Of a stretch of 64,000 nucleotides of DNA, positions 18,305 through 27,227 are shown in pieces. A program made the translations under genes and the position numbers. Below the pieces are notes generated by a model. That model did no database searches. It was given only the letters and a program-made list of their open reading frames with translations, and had not been told where the DNA came from. Position 1 is the stretch's first letter; each line of letters begins with the position of its first letter. Source of the stretch: Halocatena salina (GTDB taxonomy: Archaea > Halobacteriota > Halobacteria > Halobacteriales > Haloarculaceae); contig NZ_CP096021.1 of assembly GCF_023115355.1 (NCBI RefSeq), forward strand, positions 351,307 to 415,306, in the 5' to 3' direction.

Positions 18305-18664
18305 GTGACCCTGTACGGAATCGGGCTCGGATCGGGTGCAGTCGGCCTGCTCACGGTTCGTGGTCGTAAACAACTCGGAGTGACTGACATCGTCTACTCA
18401 CCGGGGCGGCGCTCACAGGGCGTCGCAGTGGAGTACATCCCCGAATCGAAAGTAGAGGATTTCGAATTCCCGATGAGGAGTGCCCCCGAGGAACTACGAG
18501 TGGCGTGGAAAACAGCGGCTTCCGAGGCCGCGCCGCGGGCACGGGATGGTGATACTGCGTTCGTCACACTCGGTGATCTGTACATCTACTCGACGTTCGG
18601 TCGTCTCCGGCGGACACTGCAGGTGGATCACTCTGACGTTGATATCGAGGCGGTTCCAGCCCGT
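18305..18664 (+). pseudogene. cbiL: Truncated cbiL (cobalt-factor II C20-methyltransferase)
   Basis: The frame starting at GTG 18305 (or GTG 18275) begins like CbiL: VTLYGIGLGSGAVGLLTVRG (SAM-binding Gly motif), DIVYSPGRRSQGVAVEYIPE, and the conserved region TLGDLYIYSTFGRL. Homology stops near EAVP (about 18664), roughly halfway through the usual 220-240 residues. The frame then runs on through AT-rich sequence unlike the family to a stop at 19033. CbiL methylates C20 in anaerobic cobalamin synthesis; this copy should be inactive. No other corrin-ring genes are nearby. Confidence 0.75.
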
Positions 18665-19029
18665 CATCGGTTGACTGTGGGAAGGCCCAACGTGTTTAAA
18701 TTTGAAACCACCAATATATCAAATGAGCTTGTTCTACTACAACCCGAATTGTTTTATGTGTCACGGAAGTCGTACGGAGTGATGGCCCACCTATCGATCC
18801 CATACGAAGAAGAGGCCGATCAGGCCGTTGTCCTCCACCGAATACCTGATCGTATCGAAGCCACCCAGGAAAAGCTTGACTACAAACGATGTGACCGAAA
18901 ACGCCAGATTTCGAGAATTAGAGGCTCCAGTCAATGGCGCTCACAGGCGGATATATCGGGCGCTTTAGGAGACATAGAGTATGAGCAACAACGATCCGTC
19001 GGCCGTAACACTCAGCGGTGTCAGTATCG
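18665..19029. other. Unrecognised sequence following the cbiL truncation
   Basis: The reading frame of the truncated cbiL stays open to 19033, but its product after EAVP (for example MAHLSIPYEEEADQAVVLHR) resembles no family I recognise. A TATA-like tttaaattt lies near 18697 and an ATG follows at 18723, opening only a 19-codon frame. This looks like a deletion junction joining cbiL to foreign sequence. Confidence 0.4.
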
Positions 19030-19188
19030 ATGAGGCGGCGACGACCGCTGGGTTTTCTCGCGACGGCCAAAGCCGGTCAGGAACTGTTCGAGACAGCAGT
19101 GGGTGAACTACAAGGGCTCACCGAGTGGTTGCAGGACCAAACCGCACGTTCGAACGACCGACAGAGCGACGAAGAACGCGAGCGCTAA
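19030..19188 (+). CDS. Small hypothetical protein coupled to the Dpp/Nik-type binding protein
   Basis: The 52-codon frame ATG 19030 to TAA 19188 encodes a protein with a credible amphipathic core (FLATAKAGQELFETAVGELQ) and a charged tail. Its TAA overlaps the ATG of the next gene (TAATG), as in translational coupling. A second frame just upstream (ATG 18981, MSNNDPSAVTLSGVSIDEAA) ends out of frame within it. This raises the possibility of one older gene split by a frameshift near 19050. I do not recognise the family. Confidence 0.4.
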   Translation: MRRRRPLGFLATAKAGQELFETAVGELQGLTEWLQDQTARSNDRQSDEERER

Positions 19189-20762
19189 TGACGAATCTAC
19201 GAAACTACCGAAACAGTCGACGAAGCGTGCTGAAAGCAATGACGGCTGGTCTCGCCGGACTTGCGGGTTGTAGTAGTGTCTTACAAGGAGATGAAAGCGA
19301 TTCGACTTCGGAGCAGAAGACGACCTTTCACATCGGAACACCCTGGAATCCGGACTCCCTCGATCCGCTCGTCAAAGGGTGGATGTTCCGGAAGCTGAAC
19401 ATCATCGAACCACTTGTGATCGCCGATTACGATGCATCGGTCAAACCGGGCCTAGCGTCCGAGTGGACCACGAGTGACAACAAACTCACCTGGGAATTTA
19501 CACTTCAGGAAGACGTTTCGTTCCACGATGGAACCCCCCTAACTGTCGATGCGGTAGTCAGTTCCCTCCGGAGGAGTTTCGAAGCTGATTCGCTGGCGAA
19601 TCTGCCCGTCGAGTCCATTTCTGCGAAGGGAGAGCGTGTCGTCGAAATCGAAACGAGCACGCCGTTCGCACCGCTTCCGGCACATCTCACCCGCGCACCG
19701 ACCAGTATCGTTGCGGAGGATTCGTACGACAACGACGGTGATATCAAAAAACCGATTGGTACAGGACCGTTCCAGTTCGACTCATGGACGCAGGGTGAGC
19801 GAATCACTGCCGTGTCGAACTCGTCCTATCGTGGCCAGACGCCAGCGATAGACACACTCGTCTATGAGAGTGTTCCGGACGAGCAGACGCGGGTACTGAA
19901 ACTCGAAAACACGGAACTCGACATGGCGCGCGCACTGTCGGGATCGACGATTTCCACACTGGAAGACCGAGAGTACCTTGAACCCGTCGATTATGCGGTT
20001 CCAAGATCTCGATATCTCGTCTACGACACGACATCGTCTCCGTTCGACGATGTGAAAGTGCGCCGTGCAGTCATGCACGCGATCGATCAGGAGGAGATCG
20101 TCGGAAGCGTGTTGAACGACCTCGGTCCGGCTGCCATTGGTCCCTTCCCACCGGAGGTTACCGACTGGGCTAACACAGACCTCGAACCGTATCCGTACGA
20201 GCCGCAAACAGCCGAACAGTTACTCGCCGAAGCCGGATGGAAGGCGACGGGGAACGGACGAGAGAGAGACGGAGAGACACTAGAGATCGGCCTCTGGACC
20301 TACGATGCACGGACACTCCCTCTCGTATCCGAGGTCGTCCAAGGGCAATTGTCACAGGTCGGGTTCAGTGTGAACCTTCAGGTGATGGATTACAGCACTA
20401 TCGACGAACGTGCGAACAGCGAGGAGTTCGACCTTGTGATGTGGTCGAACTCGCTCCTCTGGTATTCGGATCCAGACCGACTCGCAGATTTCGTCCACTC
20501 CAAGGACGCGACAATGTTCAGTGGGTATGCCAACGACCGCGTCGACACGCTACTCGAAGAGGCGAGGCGGATTCCGGATGCCAACGAGCGGAAACGACGA
20601 TACGACGAGGTGCAGTCTATCGTCCAACGAGACGTCCCCATCGGCTGGCTGACGTACGTCACAAACGTGGTCGGGATGAACGCCGGCATCGATGGGTACG
20701 AACCACTGCCGACGGAGACGTGCTATCATCTTGAAAACATCGAGTATGACATGGAGAAATAA
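19188..20762 (+). CDS. Dpp/Nik-type ABC transporter substrate-binding lipoprotein
   Basis: The 524-residue precursor has a Tat-type signal (NSRRSVLKAMTAGLAGLAGC) ending in a lipobox, then the SBP family-5 layout: WNPDSLDPLVKGW near the start of the mature part, LTWEFTLQEDVSFHDGTPLT, KKPIGTGPFQFDSW, and VRRAVMHAIDQEEIV in the second lobe. Family 5 includes DppA/OppA for peptides and NikA for nickel chelates. Location after NikR, CobW and cbiL makes a nickel or cobalt chelate a reasonable guess, but a peptide cannot be excluded. A 155-bp gap separates it from the permease genes. Confidence 0.88.
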   Translation: MTNLRNYRNSRRSVLKAMTAGLAGLAGCSSVLQGDESDSTSEQKTTFHIGTPWNPDSLDPLVKGWMFRKLNIIEPLVIADYDASVKPGLASEWTTSDNKLTWEFTLQEDVSFHDGTPLTVDAVVSSLRRSFEADSLANLPVESISAKGERVVEIETSTPFAPLPAHLTRAPTSIVAEDSYDNDGDIKKPIGTGPFQFDSWTQGERITAVSNSSYRGQTPAIDTLVYESVPDEQTRVLKLENTELDMARALSGSTISTLEDREYLEPVDYAVPRSRYLVYDTTSSPFDDVKVRRAVMHAIDQEEIVGSVLNDLGPAAIGPFPPEVTDWANTDLEPYPYEPQTAEQLLAEAGWKATGNGRERDGETLEIGLWTYDARTLPLVSEVVQGQLSQVGFSVNLQVMDYSTIDERANSEEFDLVMWSNSLLWYSDPDRLADFVHSKDATMFSGYANDRVDTLLEEARRIPDANERKRRYDEVQSIVQRDVPIGWLTYVTNVVGMNAGIDGYEPLPTETCYHLENIEYDMEK

Positions 20763-20917
20763 CCGCCGTTACGAGCCACTCTCTCGAAGTTGGCCTTCAG
20801 TAAGCAGACACAACATATGATAGATGGTATAATCGACACCGCTCGTACGACCCAAATGATCAGAATGCGGAATCACTCATCGGATATTACACTACAAGTC
20901 ATTCAGGAATAAAGCGT

Positions 20918-21862
20918 ATGAATCGATACTTACTGAAACGGTTCGGGACGACCGTTCTGGTTCTCATCAGTGTATCTATACTCACGTTTAGCATGGTTTT
21001 CGTCACGCCAGGGGACCCAGCTGTCACTGCACTTACCGAACAGATGGGTCATCAGCCGTCAGAAGAGGCAGTGTCGGAATTTCGAGAGCAACACGGTCTA
21101 AACGACCCGTTCGTTGTCCAGTACGTGAATTGGCTTACCGATGTACTGAGCGGCGATCTGGGGGTGTCGTATAGCTCCGAGCAGACGGTGGCTTCGATGA
21201 TTGGACAGCGGCTACCGAACACGATTACACTCGCTGTCGCCGCGATGGCTGTCGCTATCGCGATCGCGCTGCCCGCTGGTGTCGCGAGTGCGACGAATCC
21301 AGGCAGCCGAATCGACTACGCGGCACAGTTCGGTGCGCTGGTGGGCGTCTCGATGCCGAACTTCTGGCTCGGATATCTGCTCATCATGATCGGTGCCCTC
21401 TGGCTGAATATCTTTCCTGTCTCCGGGGCTGGCGATCTCGCACATCTTGTCCTCCCAGCGGTGACCTTAGGCTCGGGAATGGCTGCGGTCATCGCGCGGT
21501 TGGTACGAACAGCGATGCTCGACGTATTCGACGCCGCGTACATCGACACTGCCCGGTCGAAGGGGTTACGGGAGCGAATCGTGGTGTACAAACACGCACT
21601 CCGGAACGCACTCGTCCCCGTCGTAACCATCGTCGGACTGCAGTTCAGTTACGTCCTCAATGGGGCCGTCGTCGTCGAGGTCGTGTTCCAGCGGCCGGGC
21701 CTTGGGACGTTGCTCGTTGACGCGATCTTCGCGCGAGATTATCCTGTAATTCAGGGAGTGACGCTGCTCGTCGGCGTCATCTTCGTACTGACAAACCTGA
21801 TCGTCGATCTGACCTACCAGTTTCTCGATCCGCGAATCGACCACGGGGGTGAGCCAGTGTGA
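20918..21862 (+). CDS. Dpp/Nik-type ABC transporter permease 1 (DppB/NikB-like)
   Basis: The 314-residue protein begins with the typical MNRYLLKRFGTTVLVLISVS and has about six membrane segments. An external loop after the first segment holds GDPAVTALTEQMGH, and the EAA coupling loop reads YIDTARSKGLRERIVVYKHA followed by LRNALVPVVTIVG. It pairs with the next permease, whose gene overlaps it by four bases. An AT-rich region upstream could hold a separate promoter. Confidence 0.93.
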   Translation: MNRYLLKRFGTTVLVLISVSILTFSMVFVTPGDPAVTALTEQMGHQPSEEAVSEFREQHGLNDPFVVQYVNWLTDVLSGDLGVSYSSEQTVASMIGQRLPNTITLAVAAMAVAIAIALPAGVASATNPGSRIDYAAQFGALVGVSMPNFWLGYLLIMIGALWLNIFPVSGAGDLAHLVLPAVTLGSGMAAVIARLVRTAMLDVFDAAYIDTARSKGLRERIVVYKHALRNALVPVVTIVGLQFSYVLNGAVVVEVVFQRPGLGTLLVDAIFARDYPVIQGVTLLVGVIFVLTNLIVDLTYQFLDPRIDHGGEPV

Positions 21863-22755
21863 GTGGAGAGGTCTCTAGCGATGCGTCTCCAAGACCAATC
21901 GGAACGCGATGGCGGCAGTGGTATGAGGCGCTAACGACGACGCGGCTCACACAGCTTGGTGCCAGCATTGTGTTTGCTCTGTTCCTACTCGCGGTATTCG
22001 GCCCGATCATATCGCCGTACGATCCGACTACACAGGCACTCGCTCACAGGCTAGAAGGTCCGTCGCTCGTACACCCGTTCGGCACCGATCAACTCGGACG
22101 TGACGTGCTTACGCGGCTTCTCCACGGCGCACGTCTCTCTCTGGGTATCGCTGTCGTCGTAACCAGTGTGCGCCTCACACTCGGAACGATCGTCGGGCTC
22201 GTCGCTGGGTACGCTGGCGGCTGGATCGATGAGGCGTTGATGCGACTTGTCGATACACTACTGGCATTTCCGGGAATCGTCCTTGCACTCGTGATCGCTG
22301 GCATCCTCGGCCCGAGCCTCACGAACGTGATGGTTGCACTCGCGGTCGTCGGCTGGGCCTCATATGCCCGCTTGGTTAGGAGCAGCGTCCTGTCGGCTCG
22401 CGAGCGGGAGTTCGTAACCGCGTCGCGGCTTCTCGGCCGCTCGCGCGCTCACGTGCTCGGTCGACACCTAATTCCGAACGTCATCGCACCGGTCGTCGTT
22501 CTGGCGACACTTGACATCGGTGGCGTCATCTTGGGAACGGCAGGGCTCTCCTTCCTCGGACTGGGTGCACAGCCGCCGACGCCCGAATGGGGGACGATGC
22601 TCGCATCAGGTCGGAACTATCTGCGGACCGCGTGGTGGTTGGTAAACGCCCCCGGTGTCCTGATCATGCTCACTGTCTTCGGGTTCAACCTCCTCGGCGA
22701 CGGTCTCAGAGACGCACTCTCGCCGACTCAGTCGGTCCAGATCGAGCAACTATGA
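21859..22755 (+). CDS. Dpp/Nik-type ABC transporter permease 2 (DppC/NikC-like)
   Basis: The 298-residue protein (GTG start) carries the DppC-family signature HPFGTDQLGRDVLTRLLHGA and ARLSLGIAVVV after the first membrane segment. The coupling loop reads EFVTASRLLGRSRAHVLGRH, and FLGLGAQPPTPEWGTMLASG lies near the end. It forms the membrane heterodimer with the preceding permease and overlaps the downstream ATPase gene. Confidence 0.93.
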   Translation: MSGEVSSDASPRPIGTRWRQWYEALTTTRLTQLGASIVFALFLLAVFGPIISPYDPTTQALAHRLEGPSLVHPFGTDQLGRDVLTRLLHGARLSLGIAVVVTSVRLTLGTIVGLVAGYAGGWIDEALMRLVDTLLAFPGIVLALVIAGILGPSLTNVMVALAVVGWASYARLVRSSVLSAREREFVTASRLLGRSRAHVLGRHLIPNVIAPVVVLATLDIGGVILGTAGLSFLGLGAQPPTPEWGTMLASGRNYLRTAWWLVNAPGVLIMLTVFGFNLLGDGLRDALSPTQSVQIEQL

Positions 22756-23843
22756 CGAACGAACTCCTCCGCGTCGAAGATCTGCAGACGCAGTTTGACT
22801 CAGACCAAGGTACTGTCCACGCCGTCGACGGTGTCTCTTTCGGCGTGAACCGTGGCGAGATTGTCGGTCTCGTTGGCGAGAGTGGGAGTGGTAAGTCGGC
22901 CACTGCTCGGTCGATCGTCCGACTGGAAGCCCCGGGGCAGATCACCTCGGGAAGAATCACACTCGATGGACAGGACCTGACCGCCGTTGACGAGGCGACG
23001 CTTCGTCGCATCCGAGGCGACGATATCTCCATCGTGTTTCAGGACCCTCACGAGACGCTGAATCCGGTGTTTCCCGTCGGTGAGCAGATCGCTGAGGCGG
23101 TTCGAATCCACGAAGAGGGTTCGTCACAGGGGCTCCTCGACTTTCTGGGCGTCCCGCCGTTCCGAAACCGTGCTGCGTGGGAACGAGCCAAAGACTATGC
23201 CGTCGAGTTGATGGAACAGCTCGCTATTCCCGATCCCAACCGTAGCGCTGACGAGTACCCCCACGAACTCTCCGGCGGGATGCGTCAGCGGGCGACGCTC
23301 GCTGTGGCACTGGCTGGCGATCCAGATCTACTGATCGCTGACGAGCCAACGACGGCTCTGGACACGACGACGCAGGCTGGGATACTACGACAGATACGGA
23401 CGCTTCGGGACCAACGGGATCTGGGAGTTTTGCTGATCTCTCACGACATCGGCGTCATCGCTCAAACCTGTGACCGAGTTGTCGTCATGTACGGCGGACA
23501 GGTGATGGAAACCGGACCAGTCGACGAGGTGTTGACTACGCCAGAACATCCCTATACCCGAGCGCTCCTCGAGTGTTCACCGCGGAATCTCGCTCGTGGC
23601 GACCGATTCAGGCCGCTCGAAGGAAGCCAACCTAACACAATCAGCAGTCACGACGGCTGTCCGTTCGCGGACCACTGTCACCTCGCGACTCCTGACTGCC
23701 GTAGAGGGGACATTCCAGTCACCGAACGCGAACCCGACCACCGCGTGGCCTGCATCGAGACACCCTTGGAGCCATGCAGAGACCCGACCGCCGCTGGCGA
23801 AAGTCCGAACAAGGTCGCCCCCGACGGTGGTGACAACGAGTGA
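22752..23843 (+). CDS. Dpp/Nik-type ABC transporter ATPase 1 (DppD/NikD-like)
   Basis: The 363-residue product starts at the ATG overlapping the permease stop; a longer upstream frame would read through the permease in another frame. It has Walker A GESGSGKSA, a Q-loop in FQDPHETLNPVF, signature LSGGMRQR and Walker B LLIADEP. The C-terminal oligopeptide/nickel-transporter domain holds Cys-rich segments GCPFADHCHLATPDC and HRVACIE. These cysteines can hold an Fe-S cluster in some family members. It partners with the next ATPase (4-bp overlap). Confidence 0.92.
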   Translation: MTNELLRVEDLQTQFDSDQGTVHAVDGVSFGVNRGEIVGLVGESGSGKSATARSIVRLEAPGQITSGRITLDGQDLTAVDEATLRRIRGDDISIVFQDPHETLNPVFPVGEQIAEAVRIHEEGSSQGLLDFLGVPPFRNRAAWERAKDYAVELMEQLAIPDPNRSADEYPHELSGGMRQRATLAVALAGDPDLLIADEPTTALDTTTQAGILRQIRTLRDQRDLGVLLISHDIGVIAQTCDRVVVMYGGQVMETGPVDEVLTTPEHPYTRALLECSPRNLARGDRFRPLEGSQPNTISSHDGCPFADHCHLATPDCRRGDIPVTEREPDHRVACIETPLEPCRDPTAAGESPNKVAPDGGDNE

Positions 23844-24913
23844 CAGCGTACACCACGAAAGATGTCGATCAGCAACGCGACACGACGATCGTCGAGCTAC
23901 GAAACGTCGATAAGGAGTTCACGACGACTCACTCGATCCTCGACCGGCTATTGGGCAACCCCTCGCCTGCAAGAGCGGTGTGTGACGTCTCGCTTTCGGT
24001 CACCCAGGGAGAAACAGTCGGCCTCGTCGGCGAAAGCGGGTGTGGAAAGTCGACGCTGGCGAAGCTCGTTACTGGTCAGCTGACACCGGATAGCGGAACT
24101 GTCCTGCTCGATGGCGAGCCTGTCGATGGATATACGACCCGATCCGACACGCAACTTCGTCGTATTGGCGTTGTGTTTCAGAACGTCCGCGAGAGTTTCG
24201 ACTCTCGATGGTCTATCCGGAGATCGATCGCAGAGGCGTTTGGTCCAAAGCAACAACCCGACGCTACGACCGACCACATCGAAGACCTACTGGAGCAGGT
24301 AAATCTCGACCCCAAGGTCAGGAGACGATATCCAAGCGAACTCTCAGGTGGACAGCTCAAACGGGTCGCGATAGCACGCACACTCGCTCATAACCCGGAC
24401 CTTGTGGTGCTCGACGAGCCCGTTTCCGGTCTCGACATGGCGACGCAGGCTACCATTCTCGACCTACTTGAGGACCTGCAGCACCAGTACGAGGTCGGAT
24501 ATCTGTTCATCTCTCACGATCTCAACGTGGTTCGGTATCTCGCCAATCGGCTGGCAGTCATGTACGCCGGGGAGATCGTCGAACTCGGACCGGCACAGAC
24601 TGTCTTCGAGCAGCCGGGCCATCCCTACACGGATGCGCTGATGCGCGCGATCCCGAGCAACGATCCGGCTGATCCGCCGCCGGAGCCGTTACCAGGAAGT
24701 CCACCGGACCCGTCAAACCGACCGACTGGTTGTCCGTTTCATCCCCGGTGTCCGTACGCAGATAAACAGTGTGAGCGCCACCACCCGGAGTTCGAACGTG
24801 TCCACGATGTTCAATCTCGATGCCACTACGCTGAGGATGTAGCCGAAGGAACCCAGACGAACAGCCCCCGAACGAACGACAGGGATCAGCAGTTTCACCG
24901 ATCCAACTCATGA
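23840..24913 (+). CDS. Dpp/Nik-type ABC transporter ATPase 2 (DppF/NikE-like)
   Basis: The 357-residue protein (GTG start) has Walker A GESGCGKST, FQNVRESFDSRW at the Q-loop, signature LSGGQLKR, Walker B LVVLDEP and the switch ISHDLNVV. The C-terminal domain carries GCPFHPRCPYADKQC and a further Cys (SRCHYAED), similar to the partner ATPase. It closes the transporter operon and the metal-related island. Confidence 0.92.
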   Translation: MTAYTTKDVDQQRDTTIVELRNVDKEFTTTHSILDRLLGNPSPARAVCDVSLSVTQGETVGLVGESGCGKSTLAKLVTGQLTPDSGTVLLDGEPVDGYTTRSDTQLRRIGVVFQNVRESFDSRWSIRRSIAEAFGPKQQPDATTDHIEDLLEQVNLDPKVRRRYPSELSGGQLKRVAIARTLAHNPDLVVLDEPVSGLDMATQATILDLLEDLQHQYEVGYLFISHDLNVVRYLANRLAVMYAGEIVELGPAQTVFEQPGHPYTDALMRAIPSNDPADPPPEPLPGSPPDPSNRPTGCPFHPRCPYADKQCERHHPEFERVHDVQSRCHYAEDVAEGTQTNSPRTNDRDQQFHRSNS

Positions 24914-25213
24914 ATACGTACTCACCGACCCCACAGTCGATTCGTCACGACGGCAGACGCTGCACAGAAGTACGGTGTCCTCATTATCAGAGGTGGGTCC
25001 ACGGGATCACCAGCTGGTGTATTCATCACCCGCGGGCCTCAACACTGTCGGACCGCTCGCACGGAACATCGGATGCATAGTCTATCTACAGAGCACACGG
25101 ATACGAGCATAGCGTCAAAAAAATCAGTCGAAAGCTGACTGAGTGACCGGGCCATCACTATTGTCAGCCCAGTTGAACGCCGGTTCGTTCTATTCCGACG
25201 GCGATACCCGGTA
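24914..25213. other. 300-bp gap after the transporter operon
   Basis: No gene or structured element is recognisable; only short open frames of no coding character occur. Confidence 0.4.
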
Positions 25214-25288
25214 CTAGTTCTTCTTGTGCTTCGAACAGCGCGATTCTCCGCTCGGGACGGATTCACCACATTTTTCGCATTTCGACAT
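25214..25288 (-). CDS. 24-residue zinc-finger microprotein
   Basis: Read leftward, ATG 25286-25288 to TAG 25214-25216 encodes a 24-residue protein. It begins MSKCEKCGES (Cys-x2-Cys, a knuckle of the CxxCG type), has a third Cys in SRCSKHKKN and ends in a basic tail with His as a possible fourth ligand. Haloarchaea have many such tiny zinc-finger proteins, some of which are regulators. AT-rich sequence just upstream (25300-25345) could hold its promoter. The gene is too short for standard gene callers. The Cys pattern with a clean start and stop is the support. Confidence 0.65.
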   Translation of the reverse strand: MSKCEKCGESVPSGESRCSKHKKN

Positions 25289-25750
25289 GCAGCCATATTT
25301 TGTATATGAAGATACTTAATTATTATCATTAAAAGCAATTTTATTAATGGAGGCTAGATGTGCGATTCTCACAAGTGTCTTTTAATACGGCTGGTTCGTC
25401 TTGTATGCCATCGGTTACAATAACGAAGCGATCGTTCAGTATCGAGCCCGGTGAGCGAGATCGTTCGACGGCCGTCAGTTTTCATTCGCTTTAGCATCTG
25501 TCCCTACGCATTTTGTCTCGTTGCCGTACACAGTGAGACGTCGTGCGACCCGACGTGTCCCGATCTAGAAATAGCGCGCTAATGGCTTCAGTCATCTCCC
25601 ATCGTCTTACACGTGATACCGACCCGTCCATGGTCTCTCACTGATAATGGATACGGTATATTATGCGAAGATTAGCATCTATGTTCGTTTATTTCCATCA
25701 TAGATAATAATTCTTAAGAAGGTTTTATTATCAAGTCCCTCTAAAAGAGA
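25289..25750. other. 460-bp gap with a short inverted repeat before the cupin gene
   Basis: No gene is visible. Near the right end atctatg (25677-25683) and catagat (25698-25704) form a 7-bp inverted repeat. A TATA-like ttttattat (about 25724-25733) follows at the right distance before the cupin ATG, so the repeat may be an operator. Confidence 0.4.
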
Positions 25751-26137
25751 ATGATGACCTACCGAAAAGTGAACTACGCCGATGTCGAACCCGTCTCTGA
25801 TGCGATGCATTTTCTGAGTGAACCACTTGGGTGCCAGCAGGTCGGCGTCACGATTTCGCGGTGTCGTCCTGGATGGCGAAGCAAACCACACGATCACGCT
25901 GACGACGGGCACGAGGAAATTTACGTCCTCATGCGAGGGACTGCAACAGTTCGCATTGACGACGAGTATGTGTCCGTTGAGGATGGCGATGCTATCTGGA
26001 TCGCACCAGAAGCGACGCGACAAATCCAGAACGGAGATACCGAAAGCGCATTCGTGCTCGTCAGTGCCCCCGAATTTCATTCGAATGGGAACGGGGACGC
26101 CGATGATGCCTGGTCACTCACTGGCTTTCATGGGTGA
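25751..26137 (+). CDS. Small cupin-domain protein
   Basis: This 128-residue single-domain cupin has the first cupin motif around residues 46-63 (KPHDHADDGHEEIYVLMRG), including His, His and Glu as potential metal ligands. The second motif follows as VEDGDAIWIAPEATRQIQNG; its His is replaced (Thr-Arg-Gln). Such small cupins bind a metal and act as isomerases, dioxygenases or sensors; no specific function can be assigned. The gene starts with two adjacent ATGs. It stands alone. Confidence 0.85.
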   Translation: MMTYRKVNYADVEPVSDAMHFLSEPLGCQQVGVTISRCRPGWRSKPHDHADDGHEEIYVLMRGTATVRIDDEYVSVEDGDAIWIAPEATRQIQNGDTESAFVLVSAPEFHSNGNGDADDAWSLTGFHG

Positions 26138-26383
26138 GTTGCAATCCGAACGAGGTCACAGATGAGATAGTCGTTTAGGGGCAAACGCCGAATACGCTGA
26201 AGAGTCCATTCATCTGATGGACAGGGGTCTGTCCTGAGCGGCCACCCAGCTTTTCGAGCAGCCATCTCACCGGTAAGATGGCTCCAATCATCAGGGGGAT
26301 CGTTGGAGAGTGTCTGTGGTAATCCACCGATCGTAACGATTCGTCTGAAAGTGCTGACAAGCATCGTCACACCAACATATTGA

Positions 26384-26569
26384 CTAGTCGGTCGCGCGAA
26401 ATCCATCCACGAGGTGACGCGCTTCGAATGCTCGTACAGCGTCGTGCTCGACGGTGACAAGTCCTACGTACCGTGCCCATCGCCCCGCGTCGACGATGGC
26501 AGACCGCGGTTGTTGTAGACGACGCAGTGCTGCACGCTCGAACGCGAGCGTCATTGATTCTGATGCCAT
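26384..26569 (-). CDS. Small haloarchaeal protein (DUF7124-like), feoB neighbour
   Basis: The 61-residue product has the pattern MTLAFERAALRRLQQPRSAI ... GRWARYVGLVT, which I recall from a short conserved haloarchaeal family. Its start overlaps the end of the feoB remnant by 19 bp, the usual arrangement of a translationally coupled gene. The C-terminus looks shorter than usual, so it may be decaying with its neighbour. Function unknown. Confidence 0.45.
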   Translation of the reverse strand: MASESMTLAFERAALRRLQQPRSAIVDAGRWARYVGLVTVEHDAVRAFEARHLVDGFRATD

Positions 26570-26886
26570 TTTTTAGAATATGAACGCGCCACCACACTGA
26601 TAAGCAGCGAGAAACTGGCGGCAGCTGCTGTCTGACGAAGCATCATACGCCCTGCGTACCTCGAAGAGAGTCCCTTCGTAACCGTGATTGCCGTGACCAG
26701 ACAGGGAAGCAACACCCCTAGATAGACGGCCGTCAGTACCTGTACAGAAGTCATCGCGGACAGCGTTGAGCTGAGTCCATCTGACTGTAACAGGAGCAAT
26801 CCGTCCTTACGGATCGATGCCAGAACGACAACGGGTGCCGTCTCACCGGGGAGGTTGAAGAGCCCATTGGTAAGAGAGCCTAACCA
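26551..26886 (-). pseudogene. feoB: C-terminal remnant of a FeoB-type ferrous iron transporter
   Basis: Read leftward, the open frame gives NGLFNLPGETAPVVVLASIR, KDGLLLLQSDGL, then VQVLTAVYLGVLLPCLVTAI. This is the last part of the FeoB membrane (gate) domain, with its conserved Cys after Leu-Pro. Upstream the frame meets a stop at 26887-26889. The GTPase domain and most membrane segments are absent from the preceding sequence, so only about 110 codons remain. FeoB imports Fe2+ driven by GTP; this copy cannot function. Confidence 0.65.
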
Positions 26887-26889
26887 TCA

Positions 26890-27227
26890 CGTTCAGTAGG
26901 CAGAAACAGTCGACCAGAGTATGACGAAGGCTAGACGACCTACGAAGACCGATTCCCAACCTTTAGAAGGATATCGAGGACTCCGACGACCAGTCCGATA
27001 CCGACATAGGCAAGAAGTCGGGTCGGCTGACTGAGACGGTAGGAGTATACGAATACTTTCAGAAATCAGTTGAGAAAAAGATCAACAGTGAAAGAATTAC
27101 TGTCAACACTCTCGTAAGGGATGGCATAGAAACACAGTAGAGACCTATAGCGGATAGATAACCCCACCACACGGCCGCCTCATAGATATCATGAATTCAG
27201 TTATAAATAAAGTGAATTAATCAAATA
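26890..27227. other. Gene-less 340-bp stretch
   Basis: No coding frame is recognised. It may be the eroded upstream part of the feoB region, but I see no matching motif. Confidence 0.35.

Noticed and set aside
22587..22751. N-terminal extension of the DppD-like ATPase
   Set aside because: The extension reads through the upstream permease gene in another frame; the ATG at 22752 overlaps the permease stop and gives the normal N-terminus.
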